Shown here: positions 9,625 to 18,066 of the stretch, piece by piece
How positions within the stretch are numbered: position 1 is the stretch's first letter
How the letters are laid out: each line of letters begins with the position of its first letter
DNA from: Pseudonocardia halophobica
GTDB lineage: Bacteria; Actinomycetota; Actinomycetes; Mycobacteriales; Pseudonocardiaceae
Length of the DNA: 64,000 nt
Direction of reading: 5' to 3'
Assembly (NCBI RefSeq): GCF_027922425.1
Contig: NZ_BSFQ01000014.1
Span: 62,001 to 126,000 of the forward strand
Position numbers and translations under genes: made by a program
Notes under the pieces: model-generated
The model's database searches: none
Told to the model about the DNA's origin: nothing
The model's input: the letters and a program-made list of their open reading frames with translations, nothing else

Positions 9625-11274
9625 TCAGGCCGAGATCGGGGCCGTGCGGGTGTGGTGGTCGGTGCGGTCCTGGAACAGCTGGGCCGCCCGCAGCGCGGTC
9701 GCCTCCCCGTGCGGCGGGGCGATGAGCAGGGCCGAGACCGGGCAGCCGTCGGGTGCGAACCCGGTGGGCAGGGCGAGTCCCGGGGCCCCGGTGAGGTTGC
9801 CGAGCATCGTCGCGCGGGACTGCGCGGCGTAGAGCGGGTACCGCTCGCCGTCGACGGTCACGGTGCCGTCGGGCAGCCGCGGCGCGGTCGCCGGCGTGGT
9901 CGGGACGACGACGAGGTCGGCGCCCGCGAACACGCGCGCGAGCTCGTCCTGCAGCTCCGCCCGGAACTGCAGCGCGCGGAGATAGTCGCTCGCCGGCGTG
10001 GCGATCCCCTGGCTGATCCGCTTGACCGTCACCGGGTCGTACTCGCCCCACCGCGCGGCGTCGATCCGGTGCAGGGCCGCGGCCTCGGTGAACACGATCT
10101 CGTAGCCGATCGGCAGGGCCCGTTCGGCGCTCGGGATCTCGCCGGGGACGATCTCGGCCCCGGCGTCGACGAGGACCTCGGCGAGGTGGGCCACGCCGGC
10201 CCGGACGGCGCCGTCGCACAGCTCGGTGAGGTACCCGCCGGGCAGGGCGATGCGCAGGCCGCGCAGGTCGGTGGGCGGGCGCAGCGGGACGTCCGGCATC
10301 CGCGGGTCGACGCCGTCGGGCCCGCGGAGCAGGGCGAACAGCAGCGCGACGGTGCGGGCGTCGCGGGCCAGCGGGCCCACGGTCTCGGTGGTCCAGGACA
10401 GCGGGACCACCCCGGTGCGCGGGATCGCGCCCGCGGTCGGCTTGAGCCCGGTGAGGCCGCACCAGGCGGCCGGCAACCGGACCGAGCCGCCGACGTCCGT
10501 GCCCAGCCCGAAGGGGACGGCGCCGGCCGCCACCGCCGCGGCCGTGCCGGTCGAGGAGCCGCCGGCCCAGCGTTCGCGGTCCCACGGGTTGCGGCAGGGT
10601 CCGGTCAGCGGTGGGTGCGGGCCGCCGACGGCGAACTCCGTGGTGGCGTCCTTCGAGATCGGGATCGCCCCGTGCGCCTCCAGCCGCGCGACGACGGTCG
10701 CCGAGGCCGCGGCCGGGGCCGCATCGGCCCGGGTGCGGGACGCCGCCGTGGTCGGGACGCCCTCGACGTCGATCACGTCCTTGACCGCGAACGGCACGCC
10801 CTCGAGCAGCCGCGGCACCGCGCGACCGTCCGCCGCGGCTGCCTGCTCCGCGGCGCGCTCGTGCAGGAAGCGGATGGTGCAGTTCAGCTCGGCGTGCACC
10901 CGTTCCAGCCCGGCCAGAGCGGCCGCAACCCGCTCGGTGGCGGGCCCGGCGCCCCGCACTCGCGCCGCGGTCTCCCGCAGGCCCTCCGCACCGTCGAGGT
11001 CGAGCACCCCGAGCCCGTCGAGCCCGTTCTCGCTGGTCACCGGGGGTCGTGAGTGCGAAGTGCCGCTAGAGGGGCAGTCGGCACTCACGGGGCCCCGCAG
11101 CCAGGTCTCGCCGCGGAACGGGTCGGCGGTCTCCGGGCGCACCGGCAGGTCGCGGAGGGCGGCGGCCGCGGGTTCGGCGGCGGCCACCGCCTCGGCCATG
11201 TCCTTCACCTGGGCCGGGTCGAGGGCGTAGCCGAGCCGGACCGCCAGGGCGCCGAGCTCCTCCGGCGAGCTCAT
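9625..11274 (-). CDS. Amidase-signature enzyme with fused AtzG/GatC-like N-terminus
   Basis: A 549-residue protein. Residues about 85-549 form an amidase-signature domain with the catalytic Ser-cisSer-Lys triad: Lys near 165 (FAVKD), cis-Ser near 240-241 (GGSSTG) and nucleophile Ser near 264 (TDVGGSVRLPA). It hydrolyses C-N amide bonds in the cytoplasm. Residues 1-58 resemble the small helical AtzG/DUF4089 or GatC-type subunit that is normally a separate partner. The linker between them, residues about 62-79, is encoded by a dispersed hairpin repeat read in frame. Its position suggests it deaminates or opens an amide made by the RutA-like enzyme. Confidence 0.88.
   Translation of the reverse strand: MSSPEELGALAVRLGYALDPAQVKDMAEAVAAAEPAAAALRDLPVRPETADPFRGETWLRGPVSADCPSSGTSHSRPPVTSENGLDGLGVLDLDGAEGLRETAARVRGAGPATERVAAALAGLERVHAELNCTIRFLHERAAEQAAAADGRAVPRLLEGVPFAVKDVIDVEGVPTTAASRTRADAAPAAASATVVARLEAHGAIPISKDATTEFAVGGPHPPLTGPCRNPWDRERWAGGSSTGTAAAVAAGAVPFGLGTDVGGSVRLPAAWCGLTGLKPTAGAIPRTGVVPLSWTTETVGPLARDARTVALLFALLRGPDGVDPRMPDVPLRPPTDLRGLRIALPGGYLTELCDGAVRAGVAHLAEVLVDAGAEIVPGEIPSAERALPIGYEIVFTEAAALHRIDAARWGEYDPVTVKRISQGIATPASDYLRALQFRAELQDELARVFAGADLVVVPTTPATAPRLPDGTVTVDGERYPLYAAQSRATMLGNLTGAPGLALPTGFAPDGCPVSALLIAPPHGEATALRAAQLFQDRTDHHTRTAPISA
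11036..11095 (-). repeat. Dispersed hairpin repeat, copy B, inside the amidase gene
   Basis: The 40-base core at 11049-11088 begins GTGAG and ends CTCAC. On the minus strand it continues into ACGACCCCCGGTGA, the same flank as copy A. Here the codon GAC replaces the TAG stop seen in copy A, so the frame reads through (VSADCPSSGTSHSRPPV) and the element becomes a protein linker. Confidence 0.8.
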
Positions 11275-11302
11275 GCGGGGCCTTCCGCGACGCGAGGGTC
11301 CG

Positions 11303-12478
11303 TCACCGGATGGTCGCCTTCCCCGCGAGGAGGGCCTTGGCGACGACGCCGCGCAGCACGTCGTTCGTCCCCTCGCCGATCGACATCAGCGGGGCGTCCC
11401 GGTACAGCCGCTCGACCTCGAACTCGGTGGAGTAGCCGTAGCCGCCGTGGATGCGCATGGCGTCGGTGGCGCAGGCCAGCGCCTGCTCGGAGGCGAAGAT
11501 CTTCGCCATCCCGGACTCGGTGTCCATCCGCACGCCGTCGTCCATCCGCGAGGCGGCCCAGTAGGTCATCAGCCGCGCCGCCTGCAGCCGCACCGCGATC
11601 TCCGCGAGCCGCATCTGCACGGCCTGGAACTCGCCGATGGCCTGCCCGAACGCGGTCCGCTCGCGGGCGTAGTTGAGCGCCTCGTCGTAGGCGCGCTGCG
11701 CGATGCCGACGCTGCGGGCCGCGATGTTGATCCGGCCCGTCTCCAGCGAGGACAGCGCCTGCTGCATGCCGCGGCCCTCGATCCCGCCGAGCAGCTGCGA
11801 CGCCGGCACCCGGACGTCCGTCAGCACGACCTCGCAGGACTCGGTGCCCTTGTAGCCGAGCTTGCCGATGTCCTGCGTGACCTCGAAGCCAGGCGTGCCG
11901 GCCTCGACCAGCAGGATGCTCATCCCCTTGTGCGCCGGGCTGGCGGTCGGGTCGGTCTTCACCAGCACCGGCAGCGGGTCCGCGTACCGGGCGTTGGTGA
12001 TCCACATCTTGGTCCCGTTGATCACGTACTCGGCGTCGTCCCCGGAGCCCTCCTTACGGGCGACGGTCCGGATCCCCTGCAGGTCGGTCCCCGCGCCGGG
12101 CTCGGTGAGCGCGATCCCGGTGCGGCGCTTGCCGGTCGCCAGGTCCGGGAGGTACTTCGTCTTCTGCTCCTCGGTGCCGTGCCGCGCGAGCATGAAGCAC
12201 GAGACGGAGTGGCTGCCGAGGATGCCGGCGATGCCCATCCAGCCGCGGGAGATCTCCTCGAACGTCAGCGCGAACGACACCGTGTCGGCCGCGAGCCCGC
12301 CGTACTCCTCGGGGACGGCGAGGCCGAACAGTCCGAGCTGCTTCATCCCCTCGACGATCTCCGTCGGGTAGCGCCCGGACTGCTCCCAGTCCCGCGCGAC
12401 CGGCACGATCTCCTTGTCGACGAAGTCCCGCAACGTGTCCCGGAACAGGCGCTGCTCGTCGTTCAGCTGGAAGTCCAT
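11303..12478 (-). CDS. Acyl-CoA dehydrogenase
   Basis: A 391-residue flavoenzyme that oxidises an acyl-CoA to the 2,3-enoyl-CoA and passes electrons to ETF. Visible signatures are ALTEPGAGTDLQGIRT (FAD/substrate site), KMWITNARYADPLPV, and the C-terminal IHGGYGYSTEFEVERLYRDA followed by IGEGTNDVLRG. Length and domain order are normal for the family. It begins one base after the CoA-transferase stop codon. Next to CaiB, MaoC and CitE-like genes, a short dicarboxylyl-CoA such as a methylsuccinyl-type thioester would be a reasonable substrate; this is inference. Confidence 0.92.
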   Translation of the reverse strand: MDFQLNDEQRLFRDTLRDFVDKEIVPVARDWEQSGRYPTEIVEGMKQLGLFGLAVPEEYGGLAADTVSFALTFEEISRGWMGIAGILGSHSVSCFMLARHGTEEQKTKYLPDLATGKRRTGIALTEPGAGTDLQGIRTVARKEGSGDDAEYVINGTKMWITNARYADPLPVLVKTDPTASPAHKGMSILLVEAGTPGFEVTQDIGKLGYKGTESCEVVLTDVRVPASQLLGGIEGRGMQQALSSLETGRINIAARSVGIAQRAYDEALNYARERTAFGQAIGEFQAVQMRLAEIAVRLQAARLMTYWAASRMDDGVRMDTESGMAKIFASEQALACATDAMRIHGGYGYSTEFEVERLYRDAPLMSIGEGTNDVLRGVVAKALLAGKATIR

Positions 12479-12479
12479 C

Positions 12480-13685
12480 TCAGCCCTCCCCGAAGGCCCC
12501 GGACGCGCGCAGGGCGGCGATCCGGTCGTCGTCGTAACCCAGGTCCTTGAGGACGCGTTCGGTGTCCGCCCCCATCGCCGGCGCCGGACGTGTCGGCGCC
12601 CGGTCCGCCCCCGGCGGCCCGACCCGCACGGCGCTGCGCAGGCTCCGCACCTGCCCGAGCGCCTCGCTCTCCGTCTCGGCGATCAGGTTGCGCTCCAGCG
12701 TGTGCGGGTCCACCAGCGCGTCGGCCACGTCGTTGATCGGCGCGCACGGGATCGACGCCGCGTACATGGGCGCGAGCCAGTCGGCGACCGTGCGCGTCCG
12801 GAAGATCTCCTCCAGCAGCGGGATGATCACCTCCCGGTTCCGGTTGCGGTCGGCGAAGGTGGCGAATCGCGGGTCCTCGGCCAGCTCCGGGCGGCCCATC
12901 ACCACGGTCAGCCGCTGCCAGAACTTCTCCTTGGCGCAGCCGACGACCAGCCAGCCGTCGGCCGCCTCGAAGGCCTGGAACGGGATCAGCGACGGGTGCG
13001 CGGAGTGGTGCGTGCGGGCCGGCTCGTAGCCGGCCGTCATGTGCCAGGTGCCCGGGTAGGTCAGCAGGCTGACGGCGGTGTCGTACAGCGACAGGTCGCA
13101 GTCCGTGCCGACGCCGTCCCGCCGGGCCGCGTGGATCGCCGCCAGCAGCGAGATCGCGGCGACGTACCCGCCGCAGTAGTCCACGAGCGAGAGCCCGGTC
13201 TTCTGCGGCGCCCCGCCCGGCTCGCCGGTCAGCGACATCCACCCGCCGAGGGCCTGCAGCACGTAGTCGTACCCGGGCTCCTTCGACCGCGGGCCCGTCA
13301 TGCCGAAGCCCGTCAGCGAGCAGCAGACGATCCGCGGGTTGACCTCCTTGAGGTCCTCGTAGCGGATCCGGAGCTTCTCCGGGACGTCGCCGCGCAGGTT
13401 GGAGTACACCGCGTCGGCGCTGCGGACCAGGTCCTCGAACACCGCGCGGCCCTCGGGCGTGCGGATGTCGAGGGTGATCGAAGACTTGTCCCGGTTGAAG
13501 GACTGGAAGAAGAGGGAGTCGCCCGCCTCCGCGTACGGCGGCACGGAGCGCCCGACGTCCCCGCCCACCGACGGGTCCTCCACCTTGATGATCTCCGCGC
13601 CCAGCTCCGCGAGGTGCATGGAACCGAACGGGCCCGCCCCGTACTGCTCGAGCGAGACGATCCGGACGTCCTCCAGCGGCCTCAC
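12480..13685 (-). CDS. CaiB/BaiF family (class III) CoA-transferase
   Basis: A 401-residue class III CoA-transferase, which moves CoA between carboxylic acids through an aspartyl-CoA thioester. Asp169 in SLVDY matches the catalytic Asp169 of formyl-CoA transferase. Other hallmarks are the N-terminal GAGPFGSMHLAELGAEIIKVE, FNRDKSSITLD and GYDYVLQALGG. The GTG start at 13685 overlaps the MaoC stop as GTGA, indicating translational coupling. It is the only CoA-activating enzyme of this cluster, so it probably converts the free acid product of the upstream steps into its thioester. Confidence 0.92.
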   Translation of the reverse strand: MRPLEDVRIVSLEQYGAGPFGSMHLAELGAEIIKVEDPSVGGDVGRSVPPYAEAGDSLFFQSFNRDKSSITLDIRTPEGRAVFEDLVRSADAVYSNLRGDVPEKLRIRYEDLKEVNPRIVCCSLTGFGMTGPRSKEPGYDYVLQALGGWMSLTGEPGGAPQKTGLSLVDYCGGYVAAISLLAAIHAARRDGVGTDCDLSLYDTAVSLLTYPGTWHMTAGYEPARTHHSAHPSLIPFQAFEAADGWLVVGCAKEKFWQRLTVVMGRPELAEDPRFATFADRNRNREVIIPLLEEIFRTRTVADWLAPMYAASIPCAPINDVADALVDPHTLERNLIAETESEALGQVRSLRSAVRVGPPGADRAPTRPAPAMGADTERVLKDLGYDDDRIAALRASGAFGEG

Positions 13686-14206
13686 GCGTCCTCCAGCCGC
13701 AGCGGCGTCGCGGCCTGCGGGAACAGCGACTTCGCGCCGTCCGTGTCCCGCTTGTGCACGTAGAAGGTGCGCTTGAACGACAGCACCTCGACGGCGTCCT
13801 GGTTCAGCGTCCGGGTCTTGATCGTGACGATTCCGGCGTGCGGCCTGCTGCCCGACTCCCGCTTGTCGAGCACGATCGACTCCGACCAGATGGTGTCGCC
13901 GGCGAAGACCGGGGCGGTGAGCTTCAGCTCGTCGAGCCCGAGGTTCGCGAAGGCGTTCTGCGTGGTGTCGGTGACGGACTGGCCCATCGCGATCGAGATC
14001 GTCAGCGGCGAGGCGACGAGCATCCGGCCGAACTCCGACGACTGCCCGACCTGCGCGTTGAAGTGCGCCTGGTTGGTGTTCATCGTCAGGAGCGTGAACC
14101 AGGTGTTGTCGGTCTCGGTGATCGTGCGCCCCAGCGGGTGCTGGTAGACGTCCCCGATCTCGAAGTCCTCGTAGAACCGTCCCTGCCAGCCCGGCTTCAC
14201 GGTCAC
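13682..14206 (-). CDS. MaoC-like enoyl-CoA hydratase (itaconyl/mesaconyl-CoA hydratase type)
   Basis: A 174-residue hot-dog fold protein. The GTG at 14206 is chosen because a strong AAGGAGG lies about nine bases upstream and the product then starts VTVKPGWQGRFYEDFEIGD. The FEIGDVYQHPLGRTITETDN and LTMNTNQAHFN blocks resemble mesaconyl- and itaconyl-CoA hydratases such as the M. tuberculosis Rv2499c group. The family adds water to an enoyl-CoA. In this operon it would act after the acyl-CoA dehydrogenase and before the CitE-type lyase. The substrate is inferred from these neighbours. Confidence 0.85.
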   Translation of the reverse strand: MTVKPGWQGRFYEDFEIGDVYQHPLGRTITETDNTWFTLLTMNTNQAHFNAQVGQSSEFGRMLVASPLTISIAMGQSVTDTTQNAFANLGLDELKLTAPVFAGDTIWSESIVLDKRESGSRPHAGIVTIKTRTLNQDAVEVLSFKRTFYVHKRDTDGAKSLFPQAATPLRLEDA

Positions 14207-14220
14207 GTGGGGTTCCTCCT

Positions 14221-15630
14221 TCAGCTGCGCTCGATGTCCTCGAGCCGGCGGTTGGTCGTGCGCTCGCCGAACAGGGCCATGACCAGGCCCATCAGGAGCG
14301 CGGCGAGCGCCAGGTAGGTGAACACGCCGGCCAGGCCGGTCCCGGTGTACAGCGCGGCGACCAGGAAGCCCCCGAGTACCCCGGCGAGCCGGCCGGAACC
14401 GTTGGCGATGCCGGAGCCGAGCCCGCGCAGGTGCAGCGGGAAGACCTCGGCGATGTAGGTGTACAGCGTGGCGACGCCGGTCTGCATCAGCATGGCCGCG
14501 CCGAAGCCGCAGACGATGATCGCGGCGGGGTGGTCGATCAGGCCGAAGAGCAGCAGGAACACGGCGACGGCGAGCTCGAGCACGAGGATTACCGTCTTCC
14601 GCTCGAACCGGTCGATGACCGGCATTGCGAGCAGGGCACCCGGCACGGCGGCGATGGCGAGGATCGACGAGTACGTGAGGCTCTCGGCCGTCGAGTAGCC
14701 GCGCTCGACCAGCAGCGTCGGCACCCAGGAGCTGAAGCCGTAGAACGACAGGATCAGGAAGACGCAGGCCGCCGCGGCGACCACGGTCTTGCGCAGCGTG
14801 GCGCCGCGCAGGAGCTCGGTCAGCTTCCCGGGCACGACCGGCCGGTCGGCGACGGGCGCCGGCAGCGGCTGCCCGGTCTTCTCCTCGGCCTGCGCCTCCA
14901 GCCGCGCGACGAGCTCCTCCTGCCGCGGGTCGCCGGTGCGGCCGTGCGCGGCGCACCAGCGGATCGACTCGGGCAGGGTGCGCAGCGCGACCACGCCCCC
15001 GACCGCGCCGAGCGCGCCGACGACGAAGATCCACCGCCAGGCGTCGGGCCCCATCGGCACGACGAGCCGGGCCACCCACGCCGCGATCGGCACGCCGGCG
15101 AGCCCGATGGCCAGCAGCAGCGCCTGGTAGCGGCCGCGCAGCGCCCGCGGGAACATCTCGCTCACCCAGACCAGCAGCACGCCGGTCATGGCCTGCAGTC
15201 CGAAGCCGGTGAGGATGCGCAGCACGCCGAGCATCAGCGGGCCGGTCGACAGCGCGCTGAGCAGCGAGAACAGCGAGTAGAAGAAGACGGCGCCGATCAG
15301 GACCGGGCGGCGGCCGATGCGGTCGGAGAGCCGGCCGCCGGCGATCGCGCCGAAGAACATCCCGACGAAGCCCGCCGAGGTGATCGCGCCCACACCGCCG
15401 ATCGACAGCCCCCACTCGGTGCGCAGGGCGGGCGCGGCGTAGGCGAAGGAGTTGAGGTCGACCAGGTCGAACACGAACAGGAAGCCGAGCAGCCCCACCC
15501 AGCGGCGGTGGGCCGGCGTGACGACCGGGATGCGGTCGAGCCGGGCGGCGAGGTCGGCGGTCGGTGCACCGGTGGCCGGTGGGCCTGCGGACGTGCCGGA
15601 GTCGGTGGGTCGAGACGGTCCGGGTGTCAT
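14221..15630 (-). CDS. MFS transporter (metabolite:H+ symporter type)
   Basis: A 469-residue, 12-helix major facilitator. The ATG at 15630 is preferred over an upstream in-frame start because GGGGAG lies upstream at good spacing. The first loop carries GGRLSDRIGRRPVL, the family A-motif, and the second half has a related DRFERKTVIL. LRGRYQA and FPLHLRGLGSG mark the other conserved loops. It is the first gene of the operon that continues into MaoC, CoA-transferase and acyl-CoA dehydrogenase, so it most likely imports the pathway's substrate across the plasma membrane. An operator-like site lies 98 bases upstream. Confidence 0.9.
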   Translation of the reverse strand: MTPGPSRPTDSGTSAGPPATGAPTADLAARLDRIPVVTPAHRRWVGLLGFLFVFDLVDLNSFAYAAPALRTEWGLSIGGVGAITSAGFVGMFFGAIAGGRLSDRIGRRPVLIGAVFFYSLFSLLSALSTGPLMLGVLRILTGFGLQAMTGVLLVWVSEMFPRALRGRYQALLLAIGLAGVPIAAWVARLVVPMGPDAWRWIFVVGALGAVGGVVALRTLPESIRWCAAHGRTGDPRQEELVARLEAQAEEKTGQPLPAPVADRPVVPGKLTELLRGATLRKTVVAAAACVFLILSFYGFSSWVPTLLVERGYSTAESLTYSSILAIAAVPGALLAMPVIDRFERKTVILVLELAVAVFLLLFGLIDHPAAIIVCGFGAAMLMQTGVATLYTYIAEVFPLHLRGLGSGIANGSGRLAGVLGGFLVAALYTGTGLAGVFTYLALAALLMGLVMALFGERTTNRRLEDIERS

Positions 15631-15727
15631 CGCGTGGCTCCCCTCGCGCGCTGCGGTGCGCGCTCGTCCCACCCCGCGCCGCGACGCACGGGGGCGGCCG
15701 GCGGGCCCCGACCACTTGTCGCACGCT

Positions 15728-15742
15728 AATCATCAGACGTTT
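15728..15742. promoter_or_regulatory. GntR-type operator upstream of the MFS operon
   Basis: AATCATCAGACGTTT shares the core TCAGACGT with the perfect inverted repeat at 9594-9608. It sits in the 179-base gap upstream of the MFS gene, where the operon promoter must lie. A short GGGCGTGGGTC direct repeat lies at 15790-15810, next to the citE-like stop codon. Confidence 0.45.
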
Positions 15743-15809
15743 CGACGACAAGGGGTCGGCGCCAACCTCACCCGTCCTCGGGCGTGAGTCGGGCGTGGGT
15801 CGGCGTGGG

Positions 15810-16676
15810 TCAGCCGGACTCGCCGGCGCGCAGCAGCAGGGCCCGCGCCCGCTCCACCACCGGCTTGTCGATCATCTTCCCGTCGACGACGGCGACCCCG
15901 CCCGCCGCCGACGCGCCGACCACCGCGCGGGCCCACTCGACCTGCTCGGGAGTCGGCGAGAACGCGATCGCGACCGGCCCCACCTGCGCGGGATGGATGC
16001 ACATCTTGGCGGTGAAGCCCAGCGACAGGCCGTGCGCGCAGTCCTCGAGGAGGAGCTGCTCGTCCCGCACCGCCGTCGTCACGCCGTCGATCGGGGCGCC
16101 CGCGCCGGCGACCCGGCTGCCCAGCACCAGCGCCGAGCGCGCGAACCGCAGGGCCTCCCGGTCGACCGGGTCGACACCCAGCTCGCCGGCGAGGTCGACG
16201 CTGCCGAACCCGGCCCGCACCACGCCCTCGACCCCGCACACGTCGACGGCCCGGTGCACCCCGAGGGCGGTCTCGACCAGTGGCACGACCTGCGCCGCCG
16301 GGCCGAGCGCGGCGACCAGCGCGGCCACCTCGGCGGGGTCCTGCGCCTTGGGCAGCATGACCGGCACGGAGGTCGCCGCGATGGCCGCGACGGCTGCGAC
16401 GTCGTCCTCGTACCACTCCGTCCCGGGCGGGTTGATCCGCACCATCCCGCGGTGCCCGGCGGCGAGCCACTTCCGCACGGCCTCGCGGGCGTCCGGCTTG
16501 GCCGCCGGCGCGACGGCGTCCTCGAGGTCCAGCACGACCAGGTCGGCGCCGGACGCGGCGGCCTTGGCGAAGCGCTCCGGGCGGTCGCCCGGCACGAAGA
16601 GGAGGGTCCGCGCGCCGAGCAGGTCGGCGGCGGCGGTCGGGAGCACGGGGTCGGTCACGGTGTCGGACGTTTCCAC
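15810..16676 (-). CDS. CitE-like acyl-CoA lyase (HpcH/HpaI aldolase family)
   Basis: A 288-residue TIM-barrel lyase. Characteristic blocks are RTLLFVPGDRPERFAKAAASGADLVVLDLEDAVAP at the N-terminus, VRINPPGTEWYEDDV, VPLVETALGVHRA, GSVDLAGELGVD and CIHPAQVGPV. Family members (citramalyl-CoA, malyl-CoA and related lyases) cleave a 3-hydroxyacyl-CoA with Mg2+ into two smaller units. This fits the last step after MaoC hydration. The GTG at 16676 and another at 16658 are both possible starts; the operator-like site 16658-16672 lies between or on them. Confidence 0.85.
   Translation of the reverse strand: METSDTVTDPVLPTAAADLLGARTLLFVPGDRPERFAKAAASGADLVVLDLEDAVAPAAKPDAREAVRKWLAAGHRGMVRINPPGTEWYEDDVAAVAAIAATSVPVMLPKAQDPAEVAALVAALGPAAQVVPLVETALGVHRAVDVCGVEGVVRAGFGSVDLAGELGVDPVDREALRFARSALVLGSRVAGAGAPIDGVTTAVRDEQLLLEDCAHGLSLGFTAKMCIHPAQVGPVAIAFSPTPEQVEWARAVVGASAAGGVAVVDGKMIDKPVVERARALLLRAGESG
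16658..16672. promoter_or_regulatory. GntR-type operator near the citE-like start
   Basis: CGGTGTCGGACGTTT shares GTC[A/G]GACGT with the sites at 9594 and 15728. It lies at the start of the citE-like gene and faces the divergent GntR gene that begins 128 bases away, a position suited to autoregulation and co-control. Confidence 0.45.
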
Positions 16677-16799
16677 GCCGGATCGCCCCGGTCCACCCCG
16701 GGCCGTGGGTAGGCTGCGGGGACGCGGCGGCCGCGCACCGGCCGGTGCGCATCCGCCGACGTCCCACGCCGGGGCGCGAGAATCCCGGAGCGTGATCAC

Positions 16800-17633
16800 A
16801 TGGCCCCGACCCCGGAGCGCCGCGACGCCGCGGCTCCCCCGGCCGACGGGGCGGCGTCCGGCCGGGTGCCGTCCGGCCCCGCGGTCCGGGTCGGTGCGCC
16901 GATCGCCCACCTGCGCGTCCAGCGCGTGCGGCCGGCCTACCGGCAGGTGGCGGACGAACTGCGCTCCCAGATCATGCAGGGCATGCTCGAACCCGGCGCC
17001 CGGCTCCCCGCGGAGGCCGAGCTGACCAGGATGTTCGGCGTCAGCCGCTCCACCGTGCGGGAGGCGCTGCGGTCACTGGCGAGCCAGCACCTCATCGAGA
17101 CCCGGCGCGGGGTGCAGGGCGGGTCGTTCGTCAGCGCGCCGGACCCCACGAAGCTGGTCGAGGACGTCGGCAGCGCGCTCGGCGTCCTCGTCGCGACTCC
17201 ACAGCTCCGGATCGGCGACCTGCTCGAGGCCCGCCTGCTGCTGGAGCCCGCGGCTGCCCGGCTCGCCGCCCAGCGCGCCGACGAGGAGACGGTCGAGGCC
17301 CTGCGCGCCGCGGCCACGGCGCCGCGGGACCCCCGCGACCCGAGCGGCTTCGTCCCGCACCTCGACTTCCACACCACGATCCTGATGGCCACCGGGAACC
17401 TGATGTTCACGATGATGGGCCAGCCGGTCGGCGACGTGCTGCGGACCAAGCTCGACCGCGCCGCCGTCGCTCGCGAGCAGTGGGACGAGGTCGACGCCTG
17501 CCACGCCACGATCGCCGAGCACATCGCCCGGGGCGAGGCGGAGCAGGCGGAGGAGGCGATGCGCACTCACCTCCTCGACCTGCGCGAGCTGTACGAACAC
17601 CCCGGCACCTGGCGCGGTCGCCCCCGCGCCTGA
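16800..17633 (+). CDS. FadR-subfamily GntR regulator
   Basis: A 277-residue transcription factor. An unstructured N-tail of about 40 residues leads into a winged helix (YRQVADELRSQIMQGMLEPG, then the recognition region FGVSRSTVREALRSLASQHLIETRRG). An FCD ligand-binding domain follows from about residue 125, with metal-binding-type residues in the D-x3-H...H pattern (PHLDFHTTIL, CHATIAEH). Such regulators usually repress a neighbouring catabolic operon until a carboxylate ligand binds. It is divergent from the citE-like gene and is the natural regulator of the 6-17 kb cluster. Confidence 0.92.
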   Translation: MAPTPERRDAAAPPADGAASGRVPSGPAVRVGAPIAHLRVQRVRPAYRQVADELRSQIMQGMLEPGARLPAEAELTRMFGVSRSTVREALRSLASQHLIETRRGVQGGSFVSAPDPTKLVEDVGSALGVLVATPQLRIGDLLEARLLLEPAAARLAAQRADEETVEALRAAATAPRDPRDPSGFVPHLDFHTTILMATGNLMFTMMGQPVGDVLRTKLDRAAVAREQWDEVDACHATIAEHIARGEAEQAEEAMRTHLLDLRELYEHPGTWRGRPRA

Positions 17634-18066
17634 CCGGTCCAACCGAAGTGCCCAGCGGCCATGATCACCGGCCGGGACCGACTTCGGCCGCGTACAGCCG
17701 CCGACGGTCCCACACGGCGATCACGGGCAGAGGCGCTCCCTCACGCCGGCGACCTGCAGGCCTCGTCCGTCGACATGGTCACCATGTGGGACACCTCAGC
17801 GCCACACACGGCCGGCGATGGTCGTGGACAACGATCACCGACCACGGCATTCCCCGCACGCCCGGCCGGCAGCAGACCCGCCGGCCTGCATGATCGCCAT
17901 CTGCGACACGTCGGCGCCGTATACGGCTGCCGGCGGTCCCGAACGGCGATCATGGAGACGCCGCGCCGGAACGCCACCGCGACCCGGTGATCACCGGCTG
18001 CGACCATTCCCCGCCAGGATCGACGGCTTCGACGGACACACCCGACGATCACTCCCTCGCGAACGC
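17634..18066. repeat. Non-coding block with three 62-bp repeats
   Basis: Three equal-length 62-base elements occupy 17662-17723, 17776-17837 and 17891-17952, with starts 114-115 bases apart. Each begins TG[A/G]TC[A/G]CC and ends CGATCA, so the ends are inverted repeats. Copy 3 is also centred on an imperfect palindrome around CCGTATACGG. By hand count, copies 1 and 3 agree at about 42 of 62 positions, and copies 2 and 3 at about 44. A further TGATCACC lies at 17988. No gene is evident in this block. Confidence 0.8.

Noticed and set aside
14207..15751. MaoC protein fused to a long N-terminal domain
   Set aside because: The upstream frame is a shadow of the MFS gene, and a strong AAGGAGG precedes GTG 14206.
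17634..18066. Insertion sequence or integron ends
   Set aside because: The 62-base elements have inverted ends, but there is no transposase or integrase frame and no target duplication that I can see.
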